A stretch of 59,643 nucleotides of DNA from Deltaproteobacteria bacterium (lineage in GTDB: Bacteria > Myxococcota_A > Polyangia > Polyangiales > JADJMO01): NCBI GenBank assembly GCA_016182965.1, contig JACPFM010000001.1, positions 99,590 through 159,232 of the forward strand, in the 5' to 3' direction. Below are positions 31,345-39,265 of this stretch, in pieces. Numbering within the stretch: the first letter of the stretch is position 1; every line of letters begins with the position of its first letter. The notes beneath the pieces are model-generated. The model did no database searches. It worked only from the letters and a program-made list of their open reading frames with translations, and was not told the DNA's origin. The position numbers were made by a program, and so were the translations under genes.

Positions 31345-32397
31345 TCACTCCAGCATCTTCTTCCACGTCGGCGCGTTCTCGACGCAGTCGATCGGCGCGC
31401 CGTGCCCCCCGGCGCCCGCGCACACGATCGCGTCGGCGTGCTTGCGCGAGCCGTCGAGCCCGAGCGCGCTCCAGATGAGCGGGTAGCCGCTGCAGATCGC
31501 GTCGGAGGGCGCGGCGAGGCCGTGGAACGCGCTCGCCGGGCTGGTCGCGTACGCCGACTTCGACGCGTCGAGCCAGCTCGCCGGCGCCGTGCCCGCCATG
31601 TCGCACGGCGAGGCGAGCGCGACGACACGATCGATCGCGAACGTCTTGCCGATGATCGCCGCGTGCCCGCCGCCCTGCGAGTGGCCGGCGGCGATCACCT
31701 TCGACCAGCGGATCCTCTCGGCCGGCTTCGTCGCCGAAGCGTCGAGGAACGCCTCCCATCCGCCGCTCGGATCGCGCGCGGCGAGCGCCTCGAGCGCCGC
31801 GATCACCCGCGCGACCGCGCCCTCGTGCACCGCGATGCCCGCAAGCGGCGAGGCCGCGCCGGACTCGAAGACGCCGGTGAGGATGGTGCGTCGCGTCGGG
31901 AGGAAGCAGGCGTCGTCGCCCTTGCACAGACCGCCGACGCTGTCGTCGCTGCGATAGCTCACCCCCAGGACGTGCAGCCCCGTCGCGCGCGCGGTCGCGT
32001 AGAAGCCGTCGGTCGCCGACGCGCGCGCGCCCGCGGCGGGGCTGCCGCCGCTGCCGTTGAAGAAGAGGAGCAGCTTGCCGCGCGCGCCGCTCGCGGGGCG
32101 GAGCGCGTACTGATCGACGTCGGCGTTGGCGCCGCCCGCGGGCAGGCCGGATTCGGCGGGCGTGAGGAGGAAGCAGAAGTCGCCGGCGACCGCCCCCTTG
32201 CCGGCAGCGGCGCAGCGACGCAGGCCTGCGGTCGCATCGCCGGCGTCGTCCGAGGCGGTGTCTGCGCCGGGCGAGTCGACCTCCTCGATGACATCGACCG
32301 CGGCGTCGGCCGGCGCCGCGGCGGGCTCCGACGAGCCACAGCCGAGGGGGCAGACGAAGACCAGGAACGGAGCGAGCAAGGACCAGCGAACAGCCAC
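31345..32397 (-). CDS. Alpha/beta-hydrolase lipoprotein
   Basis: The product is 350 aa from GTG 32397 (VAVRWSLLAPFLVFVCPLGC, lipobox CPLGC). An Ala/Asp linker with DSPGADTASDD follows. The hydrolase domain begins at about residue 60 with CAAAGKGAVAGDFCFLLTP. It contains KLLLFFNGSGGSP (oxyanion region) and VIAAGHSQGGGHAAIIGKTF (GHSQGG nucleophile elbow). A late acidic and His position lies in the GGHGAPIDCVENAP segment. Four or more cysteines suggest disulfides outside the cytoplasm. It resembles BPSS1187-type secreted esterases. It converges with the kinase gene at 29623 and is divergent from the ABC1 kinase. Confidence 0.8.
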   Translation of the reverse strand: MAVRWSLLAPFLVFVCPLGCGSSEPAAAPADAAVDVIEEVDSPGADTASDDAGDATAGLRRCAAAGKGAVAGDFCFLLTPAESGLPAGGANADVDQYALRPASGARGKLLLFFNGSGGSPAAGARASATDGFYATARATGLHVLGVSYRSDDSVGGLCKGDDACFLPTRRTILTGVFESGAASPLAGIAVHEGAVARVIAALEALAARDPSGGWEAFLDASATKPAERIRWSKVIAAGHSQGGGHAAIIGKTFAIDRVVALASPCDMAGTAPASWLDASKSAYATSPASAFHGLAAPSDAICSGYPLIWSALGLDGSRKHADAIVCAGAGGHGAPIDCVENAPTWKKMLE

Positions 32398-32526
32398 GGC
32401 TACACGGTACGCGCTCGGCGCGATGCTCCCAAGGCGGGACCGCGCGAATTCGTATTCCGTCCGTATGCGGGTCGTGGGCGCGCGATGACTTGAAGCGCGG
32501 GTGCGCCGGCCCCATCTCTGCGCGCG

Positions 32527-33852
32527 ATGGGGCGGAAGGACGACGACGCGCCGCTCGAGGCACTGCCGAGCGGCTTCACCGATCGCACGCTGGTCAACGC
32601 ACGATTGGCGACGCGCCTCGGTGCGTCGGCGCTGAAGCGAACTCTCGGCTTCGGGAAGAAGGACGCGTCCGCAGAGCGCGCCGCCCGCGCCGTCCACGAC
32701 GCGACGGCCCTCGTGCGCGAGCTGGGCCGCCTCAAGGGGCTCGTGATGAAGGTCGGGCAGATGGCGAGCTACCTGCCCGGCGCGCTCCCCGACGAGGCGC
32801 AGGAGGTCCTCGCGCGACTGCAGGCAGAGACGCAGCCGCTCTCGTTCGCGCGCGTGCGCGAGGTCGTCGCGCGCGAGCTCGGCGACGAGCCCTCCAAGCT
32901 GTTCGACCGCTTCGACGAGACGCCGTTCGCCGCCGCATCGATCGGCCAGGTGCACCGCGCGCGCCTGGGTGACCGCGAGCTCGCCGTGAAGGTGCAGTAC
33001 CCCGGCGTCGACGAGGTGCTCGACCGTGATCTCTCCGCCGCAGCGTGGTTCCTGAAGATGTCGGCGATGGGCACGCCGATCGACGCGAAGGTCGTCGCGG
33101 CGGAGCTGCGGGCGCGCGTGCTCGAGGAGTGCGACTACCTGCGCGAGGCCGACGCGCAAGAGCGCTTCCGCGCGTTGCTCCAGCGCTACCCTCGCTGCGA
33201 GGTCCCCGAGGTCGTGCGCGATCGCACGGGCAGGCGCGTGCTCACCGCCGTCTTCGCCGACGGAGCGCCGTTCTCACGCTTCCGCGCCGAGGCGATCCAG
33301 GCCGAGAAGGACACGGCCGGCGCGGCCATCTTCGAGACCTGCTTCCGCTGCATCTTCGAGCACTGCGTCTACAACGCCGATCCCCACCCCGGGAACTACC
33401 TGTTCCGGCGCGACGGCCGGGTGGTCTTCCTCGATTTCGGCTGCGTCCGCAGATTCGACCCGACGATGATCGCGACGTGGAAGCGCTTCGCGCTCGCCGT
33501 CCGCGCCGGCAACCGCGCCGAGTTCCGCGAGGCCCTGTGCGAGCTCGGCCTCGCGCGGACCGACGACCGGAAGTTCGATTGGGAGCACCAGTGGGAGGTG
33601 ACGCGCTACCTCTACACGCCGTTCCTCTCCACCACGCCGTTCACGTACACCTCGGAGTACGTGCGCTCGTCGTACGGGCTGATGATCTTCGACAACCCGA
33701 ACAAGATGCGCACCTGCATGCCCCCCGAGTGGCTGTTCCTCAATCGGCTGCAGTGGGGGCTGAACGCGATCCTCGCGCAGCTCGGAGCGACCGGCCCGTG
33801 GCCGGATCTCTGGTGGTCGGCCGTCGAGTCGCCCGCGAAGCCGGCGTTCTGA
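32527..33852 (+). CDS. ABC1/UbiB-family atypical kinase
   Basis: The product is 441 aa. The family signatures are present: GLVMKVGQMASYLPG (KxGQ motif), FAAASIGQVHRARLGDRE (the Ala-rich loop replacing a Gly-rich loop), LAVKVQYPGVDEVLDRDL (Lys of the VAVK motif), and VYNADPHPGNYLFRRDGR followed by VVFLDFGCVRR (catalytic and metal Asp residues). UbiB-type kinases are linked to ubiquinone or other isoprenoid lipid handling at the membrane. No C-terminal membrane helix pair is obvious in this copy, and no ubi genes are next to it. ATG 32527 has no strong ribosome site. Confidence 0.9.
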   Translation: MGRKDDDAPLEALPSGFTDRTLVNARLATRLGASALKRTLGFGKKDASAERAARAVHDATALVRELGRLKGLVMKVGQMASYLPGALPDEAQEVLARLQAETQPLSFARVREVVARELGDEPSKLFDRFDETPFAAASIGQVHRARLGDRELAVKVQYPGVDEVLDRDLSAAAWFLKMSAMGTPIDAKVVAAELRARVLEECDYLREADAQERFRALLQRYPRCEVPEVVRDRTGRRVLTAVFADGAPFSRFRAEAIQAEKDTAGAAIFETCFRCIFEHCVYNADPHPGNYLFRRDGRVVFLDFGCVRRFDPTMIATWKRFALAVRAGNRAEFREALCELGLARTDDRKFDWEHQWEVTRYLYTPFLSTTPFTYTSEYVRSSYGLMIFDNPNKMRTCMPPEWLFLNRLQWGLNAILAQLGATGPWPDLWWSAVESPAKPAF

Positions 33853-33860
33853 GCCCGCAT

Positions 33861-34101
33861 CGGAACCTTCCACGGCCCCGGTTCGTGCAGAGTTGGAATC
33901 CCCAGCCTGAAGGCTGGGGCAGGGTTCGTGTCGGCCGAAGCCCGCCCACTCGGCGGGCTTCTGTTCCTCGACGGGTGCTACCTCGGAAGGAGCCCGCCGT
34001 CAGGCGGGCTTCGATCGGAGTGCCGAAACAGACAAGCCTCCTGCCCCAGCCTTCAGGCTGGGGACTCGATCTCCTCCCGATCCGGGAGTTGCTCGCGACA
34101 G
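33861..34101. repeat. 241-bp multi-hairpin repeat, copy 1
   Basis: It is nearly identical (about a dozen differences) to 35221-35461, in the same orientation. It contains, in order: CCCCAGCCTGAAGGCTGGGG (33900-33919), a GAAGCCCGCC/GGCGGGCTTC hairpin (33937-33961), AGCCCGCCGTCAGGCGGGCT (33991-34010), CCCCAGCCTTCAGGCTGGGG (34044-34063) and CTCCCGATCCGGGAG. The first and fourth hairpins are exact reverse complements, so the element is also a large inverted repeat. It begins 6 bases after a decayed flotillin 3' end on the minus strand. Confidence 0.9.
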
Positions 34102-34106
34102 CTCCT

Positions 34107-34314
34107 TACCTCTTCAAACGCCCCGTCACGTCGACGCCCGTCGCCGCCTTGATGTGCGCGTTCAGCCGATCGCAGCGCGCGCGAGGCCCGCGCCGCTGCT
34201 GTCGCCGCGGGCAGCAGGGTCACGCGGCCGATCTGCAACGACGTGGCGCCGGCGATCTGTGCGGCGAGCGAGAGGATCTTCTGCAGCGCGAGGACGCGAT
34301 TGCGCGCTGGGCGG
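34107..34314 (-). pseudogene. Decayed copy of the flotillin (SPFH) 3' end
   Basis: Read on the minus strand it gives RVLALQKILSLAAQIAGATS, then LQIGRVTLLPA. After frame changes it matches AATGVDVTGRLKR and a stop. The intact flotillin at 36112 ends RVLALQKILPLAAKIAGAST, LQIGRVTVLP ... AATGVDVMGALKK. At least two single-base indels break the frame. It begins right after the stop of the HEAT gene (34315) and ends at hairpin element copy 1. It is too short to encode a function of its own. Confidence 0.8.
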
Positions 34315-35157
34315 TCAAGCTTTGCAGCAAGCGTCGAGCGCTGCGGCGAGCGTCTGCCGCTCCTCCTCGTCGAATTCTTCCACCAGCTTCGCGTCGGATG
34401 CGAGAGACCGCAGGACCTTGCACAGGGCGGGATCCGCTGCCCACCTGGCGGCTTCGATCACCAATGAGCCGAACGGACCACCCGAGAGCTCCTTCGCGAT
34501 CGCGGGAACCGCGCGCGGGTCCTTTCGCATCGCGAGGCCCACGATCGCCTCGGCCCGTGCGTCGTCGCAGGTGTCGTCGAGGCGCGCGGCGAGCGCGTCC
34601 CGCAGCGTCGGACCGTCCACGAAATCCGGAGCTCCCGGCTCGCCGAGCTGCGACCCGAGCCCGAACGTCGCCCAGTCGCGGATCTCCGGGTCGTCGTCGC
34701 TCGACAGCGTGATCAACGCGGCGACGGCGCGCGGGTCCTGCGCGCCGAGCAGCGCGTGCACGACGCACCTCCGCACCTCGGCGGACGGATGCCCCACGAA
34801 GGGCAGCATGAGATCGACCGCCGCCGCGGGGCGGCGTAGATCCACGAACGCGGCGGCGATCGACGCGATGACGTCCTCGATGCGCGGCGTCGCGAGCATG
34901 TCGCCGAGGAGAGCGACGGTCCTGTCGACGTCATCCTCGGTGCGCTCGGGGAAGTATCGAAGGACGTCGGGCACGAGGGCCTGGAGCTGCGGATCGGGAT
35001 GGTGCGCGAGCGGGGTGATCTTCTCCCAGACCTTCTCGGCGGGATGGCTGCGCAGCTGGTCGATCGCCTTCCAGTACGCGTCGCCGTCGTCCTTCGTCGC
35101 TTCCTGGAGGACACGTTCGAAAGATGCGTCGACGCTCGCCACCACGAGCGGCAGCAT
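34315..35157 (-). CDS. HEAT-repeat protein
   Basis: The product is 280 aa. It is entirely alpha-helical with repeated pairs such as ITPLAHHPDPQLQALVPDVL, DLMLPFVGHPSAEVRRCVVH, ALITLSSDDDPEIRDWATFG and DDTCDDARAEAIVGLAMRKD, followed by PRAVPAIAKELSG. These are the regular DPxVR/DxxxRxxA units of HEAT/PBS-lyase repeats. It is expected to be a soluble scaffold for protein binding; there is no signal peptide. It belongs to the minus-strand run downstream of the flotillin operon. Its stop lies immediately next to a decayed copy of the flotillin 3' end, so the original 3' end of this gene may have been replaced, although the C-terminal residues look natural. Confidence 0.8.
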   Translation of the reverse strand: MLPLVVASVDASFERVLQEATKDDGDAYWKAIDQLRSHPAEKVWEKITPLAHHPDPQLQALVPDVLRYFPERTEDDVDRTVALLGDMLATPRIEDVIASIAAAFVDLRRPAAAVDLMLPFVGHPSAEVRRCVVHALLGAQDPRAVAALITLSSDDDPEIRDWATFGLGSQLGEPGAPDFVDGPTLRDALAARLDDTCDDARAEAIVGLAMRKDPRAVPAIAKELSGGPFGSLVIEAARWAADPALCKVLRSLASDAKLVEEFDEEERQTLAAALDACCKA

Positions 35158-35220
35158 AGGGCCAGCCGGCGCGGCGGAACCATCAGCGGCTCTGGTTCGT
35201 GCAGAGTTGGCGGCATAGGC

Positions 35221-35461
35221 CGGAACCTTCCACGGCCCCGGTTCGTGCAGAGTTGGAATCCCCAGCCTGAAGGCTGGGGCAGGGTTCGTCTCGGCCGAAG
35301 CCCGCCGACTCGGCGGGCTTCTGTTCCTCGACGGGTGCTACCTCTGAAGGAGCCCGCCGTCAGGCGGGCTTCGATCGAAGCGCCGAAACAAACAAGCCTC
35401 CTGCCCCAGCCTTCAGGCTGGGGACTCGATCTACTCCCGATCCGGGAGTTGCTCGCGACAG
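35221..35461. repeat. 241-bp multi-hairpin repeat, copy 2
   Basis: This is the second copy of the element at 33861-34101, same length and orientation, with the same four hairpins and final CTCCCGATCCGGGAG (here with one substitution nearby). A short extra copy of its left end (GGTTCGTGCAGAGTTGG) lies just outside at about 35194-35210. Together the two copies bracket the HEAT gene, about 1.1 kb apart. Confidence 0.9.
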
Positions 35462-36039
35462 AGCCTCACTCTTTCAGCGCCCCCATCACGTCGACACCGG
35501 ATCGGACGCTCACGAGTGCCCCAAGACGCGTCCGGGGGCGGCCTCGTCCGATTGCGCACGAGCTCGCGAACCATTGCACGGTCGAGGCGCGAGATCGCGT
35601 GCACGAGCGAGATGTTGCTGGTCGACTCCAGATACGCGAGCTCAGGCGCGACGACGATGAGCGCGTACTCGACGTCGCCTTCGTACGGCAACACGAACAA
35701 CGGTACGTCACGACACCGGCGCGCGACCCGGCGGATCTCCTCCGGCGCAACGCCTTCGAGCGCATGACCGAGCTTCACTGCTTTGACGACCGGGATGCCG
35801 TCGTCGCATTGGGGATCCACGAGTACGACGTCGAAGCTGCGCCACGCGAGCACGTGAAGCGCGGCGCGCCCGTTCGGCACGGTTTCGATCGCATGCCCGC
35901 GCGCCTCGAGTCCGCTCCTGGTGGAGTCGTCGAGCGCTCCGAGCAGCAAGATCTCAGCGGGCGCTTCGTGCGCGAGATCGAGCGCGAGCGCGGGCAGACC
36001 ACGCTGGAAGGCGAGCTCGCTGCGCGTCGCGCGGCCCAT
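35431..36039 (-). CDS. Response-regulator-receiver-like protein with a chimeric C-terminus
   Basis: The product is 202 aa from ATG 36039. Residues 30-150 resemble a receiver fold: AEILLLGALDDSTRSGLEAR, GHAIETVPNGRAALHVLAWR, then SFDVVLVDPQCDDGIPVVKA, with the strand-3 Asp in VLVDPQ. The usual Lys and Thr positions are unclear, so phosphorylation is uncertain. After about residue 175 the reading frame passes through a shortened flotillin-tail sequence in a foreign frame and into hairpin element copy 2, ending CREQLPDRE. The last 25-30 residues are therefore acquired, and the native end is lost. It is 72 bases downstream of the flotillin gene on the same strand. Confidence 0.6.
   Translation of the reverse strand: MGRATRSELAFQRGLPALALDLAHEAPAEILLLGALDDSTRSGLEARGHAIETVPNGRAALHVLAWRSFDVVLVDPQCDDGIPVVKAVKLGHALEGVAPEEIRRVARRCRDVPLFVLPYEGDVEYALIVVAPELAYLESTSNISLVHAISRLDRAMVRELVRNRTRPPPDASWGTRERPIRCRRDGGAERVRLCREQLPDRE
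35469..35503 (-). pseudogene. Second, very short copy of the flotillin 3' end
   Basis: On the minus strand the sequence reads SGVDVMGALKE and then TGA, matching the GVDVMGALKK end of the intact flotillin. It is in a different frame from the receiver-like gene that overlaps it. Its stop is 7 bases from hairpin element copy 2, the same arrangement as at 34107. Confidence 0.7.
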
Positions 36040-36111
36040 GCCCTGAAGTGTACGGCGGCGGTCGGGTGCCCGCACGCGGACCGGGATCCGCGACCGCCTG
36101 CCGCGCGCCGT

Positions 36112-37353
36112 TCACTTCTTCAACGCCCCCATCACGTCCACCCCCGTCGCCGCCTTGATCTGCGCGTTCGCCCCGATCGCCGTGCGCGCGAGGCCGGCGC
36201 CGTTCGCGTCGCCGCCCGGGAGGACGGTGACCCGGCCGATCTGCAGCGGAGTGCTCGCGCCGGCGATCTTCGCGGCGAGCGGGAGGATCTTCTGCAGCGC
36301 GAGCACGCGACGCGCGTCGGGCCCCGCCTTGCGGTAGGTGTCGACCAGGGCGCGCAGCGCCGCGGCGCTCGCCTTGCCGCGCTCGTGGATCTTCGCGGCG
36401 TCGGCGCGCGCCGCCTCCTCGCTCGCCCGTCGCGCGGCCTCGGCCGGCTGCACGACGTCGGCCTCGAGCTGCCGCTTCACCTGCAGCGCGCGCGCCTTCT
36501 GGCGCTCGATCTCCGCGTTCACCTGCGCGACCTGCGCGGCGACCTCGGCCTGCGCCTCGGCGATGAGCGCCTCGCGGCGCGTCTTGGCGTCGGCCATCCG
36601 CTTGTGCAGATCCTGCCCCGCGATCTGTCGGTCGGCGTCGATCTTCGCGAGCTCGGCCTGCGCCTGGTTGTTGGACTGCTGCTCGGCGGCGTCGGCCTGC
36701 ATGCGCGCTTCGGCGATCGTCGCCTCCTGCTTCACCGACGCGCCGCGGATGCGTCCGATGGAGTTGAGATACCCGACCTCGGCGGTGACGTTCTGGATCT
36801 TCAGCGTGTCGAGCACCAGGCCCATGCGGGCCATGTCGTGCTCGGCCTCTTCGAGGAGCGTCTGCGCGAAGCGGATCTTGTCCTCGTTGACCTGCTCCGG
36901 CGTGAGCTGCGCGAGCACGCCGCGCACGTTGCCCTCGAGCGTCTCGCGGGCGATGCGCGCGATCTGCTGCGGGCCGCGGCCGAGGAAGCGCTCGACGGCG
37001 TTGAGCAGGCGCGGCTCGTCGCCGGGGAGCTTGACGTTGGCGACGCCCTGCACGTTGAGCGGGATGCCGCCCTTGCAGTACGCGCCGAGCACCTGCAGCT
37101 CGATCGCGAGGTTGGAGAGGTCGAGCTTGTCGACGCGCTCGAGCAACGGGATGCGCACGCCGCGGCCGCCGCGCACGACGCGGAAGCCGACGTCGCGCAC
37201 CCGGCCGGCGCCGAGCGAGGCGCTGCGCCGCGCGCCGGAGAAGATCAGCGCCTCGTTGGGCGCGCTGACGTAGAGGAGGTTCTTCACCACCCAGGACAGC
37301 GACAGCAGCACCACCACCGCGGTGAACGCGAGTACGACGAGGATCGGGATCAT
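36112..37353 (-). CDS. Flotillin-like SPFH-domain protein (second of pair)
   Basis: The product is 413 aa. An N-terminal membrane helix (ILVVLAFTAVVVLLSLSWVV) precedes the SPFH/band 7 domain (NEALIFSGARRSAS, VVRGGRGVRIPLLERVDKLD, CKGGIPLNVQGVANVKL, RFLGRGPQQIARIARETLEG). VRGVLAQLTPEQVNEDKIRF is the flotillin signature. The second half is a long coiled coil rich in EAxAxAE, and the tail has DVVQPAEAARRASEEA and VLALQKILPLAAKIAG. Flotillins assemble in membrane microdomains. The start overlaps the first flotillin's stop by ATGA. Its 3' end has been copied twice downstream. Confidence 0.92.
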   Translation of the reverse strand: MIPILVVLAFTAVVVLLSLSWVVKNLLYVSAPNEALIFSGARRSASLGAGRVRDVGFRVVRGGRGVRIPLLERVDKLDLSNLAIELQVLGAYCKGGIPLNVQGVANVKLPGDEPRLLNAVERFLGRGPQQIARIARETLEGNVRGVLAQLTPEQVNEDKIRFAQTLLEEAEHDMARMGLVLDTLKIQNVTAEVGYLNSIGRIRGASVKQEATIAEARMQADAAEQQSNNQAQAELAKIDADRQIAGQDLHKRMADAKTRREALIAEAQAEVAAQVAQVNAEIERQKARALQVKRQLEADVVQPAEAARRASEEAARADAAKIHERGKASAAALRALVDTYRKAGPDARRVLALQKILPLAAKIAGASTPLQIGRVTVLPGGDANGAGLARTAIGANAQIKAATGVDVMGALKK

Positions 37354-38666
37354 CGCGCCTCCTCCTTCTTCGCACCCATCAGCGCCGCGAGATCGATGCC
37401 CATCGCCCGGCCGGTCTCCTCGAGGACCTTGGCGACCGCAGCCGGATAGCTGGCGATGAGGCTGCCGTAGGACGCGCCGTCGCCGCCGTCGACGATGTCC
37501 ATGTTCTGCACCGTGGTGGCGTTCACGCGGGCGATCGCCGCCTCGACGAGCGTGCCGAGCTCCTGCAGGACGTAGAGGTCCTTGCCGTCGCTGCCGGCCG
37601 CCTGCCACTCCTGCGAGACCGCGCCGAGCGCCGCCGCGCTCGCGCGACCGTTCTCCAAGAACGGCGCCGCGTCGCCCCGGGCCTTCGACTCCTCGGCCAT
37701 GCGCCTCGCCTCGGCGGGCAGGACGACGTCGCACTCCAAGCGGAGCTTCTCGAGCTCGGCGCGCTGTTGCTGCAGCACCTGCTCGGCGGTCGCGCGCGCG
37801 GTCTCCGCGGCGACCAGCGCCTCGTTCTCGACGGAGCGCACCTCCGCCTCGAGCCGCGCGAGCTCGGCACGGACCTCGTTGCGCCGCTGCAGCACGCGCG
37901 TCTCGGCGACCTTCTGCGCCATCTCGGCGCGCTGGCGGGCCTGCGCCTGCTCCTCCTTGATGCGCTGGTCGGCGGAGTTCTCCGCGTTCTTCGCGTCGCG
38001 GATCATCTCGGCGATGCGCGCGCGCCCGAGGTTGGCGAGGTAGTGCTGATCGTCGCTGACGTGCTGCACCTTCAGCACGTCGAGCTCGAGCCCGAGCGTG
38101 TCGAAATCGTCCTTCGCGTTGAGCATCAGCGTCTGCGCGAACTTCAGGCGGTCCTCGTTGACCTCCTCCGGGGTGAGCTGCGCGAGGACCTCGCGCAGCA
38201 CGCCCTCGAGCGTCTGCTGCGCGACCACCGCGATCTGCTCCATGCCGGTGCCGAGGAAGCGCTCGACCGCGTTGCGCACCAGCGTCGGATCGCTCGACAG
38301 CTTCACATTGGCGATGGCGTTCACCGTCAACGGGATGCCGCCGCGCGAGTAGGCGCCCTGCACCGCGAGCTCCACCGGGACCAGGCGCATGTCCATGCGC
38401 GCCACGGTCTCGAGCAGCGGGATGCGCACCGCGCGGCCGCCGTGGAGGATGCGGTACCCGACGGTCGAGCCGTCGGGCAGCTGGTGCTTTCGCCCTGCGA
38501 AGATCAGGATCTCGTTCGGCCGGCAGACGTAGAGGAACCGCGTGAGGATCCAGATGAGGAGCGCGAAGCCGACGACGACGAGCAGCGCGATGAGCAGGAG
38601 CCCCATCGCGGTCGTCGGGTCGAGTCCTCCGAGCTCCTCGGGCAGCGTGTAGCTGGGCGGGGCCAT
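37350..38666 (-). CDS. Flotillin-like SPFH-domain protein (first of pair)
   Basis: The product is 438 aa from ATG 38666. After a short polar start (MAPPSYTLPEELGGLD) there is one membrane helix (MGLLLIALLVVVGFALLIWI). The SPFH domain follows (RPNEILIFAGRKHQ, ILHGGRAVRIPLLETVARMD, YSRGGIPLTVNAIANVKL, LREVLAQLTPEEVNEDRLKF), then a coiled coil, CDVVLPAEARRMAEESKARG and a family-like tail. It is paralogous to the next gene (about the same length and order of motifs). It probably forms mixed scaffolds with that partner. It lies 29 bases downstream of nfeD. Confidence 0.92.
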   Translation of the reverse strand: MAPPSYTLPEELGGLDPTTAMGLLLIALLVVVGFALLIWILTRFLYVCRPNEILIFAGRKHQLPDGSTVGYRILHGGRAVRIPLLETVARMDMRLVPVELAVQGAYSRGGIPLTVNAIANVKLSSDPTLVRNAVERFLGTGMEQIAVVAQQTLEGVLREVLAQLTPEEVNEDRLKFAQTLMLNAKDDFDTLGLELDVLKVQHVSDDQHYLANLGRARIAEMIRDAKNAENSADQRIKEEQAQARQRAEMAQKVAETRVLQRRNEVRAELARLEAEVRSVENEALVAAETARATAEQVLQQQRAELEKLRLECDVVLPAEARRMAEESKARGDAAPFLENGRASAAALGAVSQEWQAAGSDGKDLYVLQELGTLVEAAIARVNATTVQNMDIVDGGDGASYGSLIASYPAAVAKVLEETGRAMGIDLAALMGAKKEEAR

Positions 38667-38695
38667 GATGCGCGGAGCATACAACTCCTGCGCGA

Positions 38696-39226
38696 TCAGC
38701 CCGTGATTTCGTCGGGCGCGCGGGTGACGCGCGCGATTCCCCCCTCGATCTCCTCGACCACCACCTTGGTGCCGACGTTCAGCGGATGCTCGCCGCCCAT
38801 GGCGAGCAGATCGACCGTCTGCCCGCGCAGCGAGAGGCGCACCTTGCCGACCTTGCCCTTCTCGCAGGGGACGAGCACCTCCGCGACGCGCCCCACCGCC
38901 TCGTCGACCGACGCCGAGCTGGAGACCTGGCCTTGTTTGAGCGCGCGCAGCACCCACGCGGCGAAGAGCCCCGATGCGAGGCCGCTGAAGGTCGACAACC
39001 CGAGGACGACCGCCACCGACGCGAGGTGGAACAGGGTGAGGAGCGTGCCCGCGAGCCCGAACGCAAGCGCGAGGAAGATCCAGAAGCGTGACGAGAACAG
39101 CAGCGACGCGTCGTGATCGGCGTCGTGGTCTGCGTCCACGTCGCCGTCGGCGTCGTGGCCCATGATCGCCTGCAACGCGAGCATCCCCGCGCCGAGGATG
39201 AGCGCCGAGAGGTAGACCCAGAGCAT
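38696..39226 (-). CDS. NfeD-like membrane protein
   Basis: The product is 176 aa. The first helix (MLWVYLSALILGAGMLALQA) is followed by an acidic His/Asp loop (GHDADGDVDADHDADHDASL). Two more helices follow (FWIFLALAFGLAGTLLTLFH and VAVVLGLSTFSGLASGLFAA). The C-terminal soluble domain is an OB-fold (VGRVAEVLVPCEKGKVGKVR, SLRGQTVDLLAMGGEHPLNV, GTKVVVEEIEGGIARVTRA). NfeD proteins partner with flotillins, and the gene is the first of the nfeD-SPFH-SPFH operon here. The Asp/His loop could bind divalent metal (inference). Confidence 0.88.
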   Translation of the reverse strand: MLWVYLSALILGAGMLALQAIMGHDADGDVDADHDADHDASLLFSSRFWIFLALAFGLAGTLLTLFHLASVAVVLGLSTFSGLASGLFAAWVLRALKQGQVSSSASVDEAVGRVAEVLVPCEKGKVGKVRLSLRGQTVDLLAMGGEHPLNVGTKVVVEEIEGGIARVTRAPDEITG

Positions 39227-39265
39227 CGTGTCGAGGCTACTCCTTTACCGCTGTCGTGGAACCCG

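Noticed and set aside
33900..34101. Hairpins of the 241-bp element as simple rho-independent terminators
   Set aside because: There is no U-tract after any stem, four stems lie in tandem, and the whole block is duplicated, so a repeat element explains it better.
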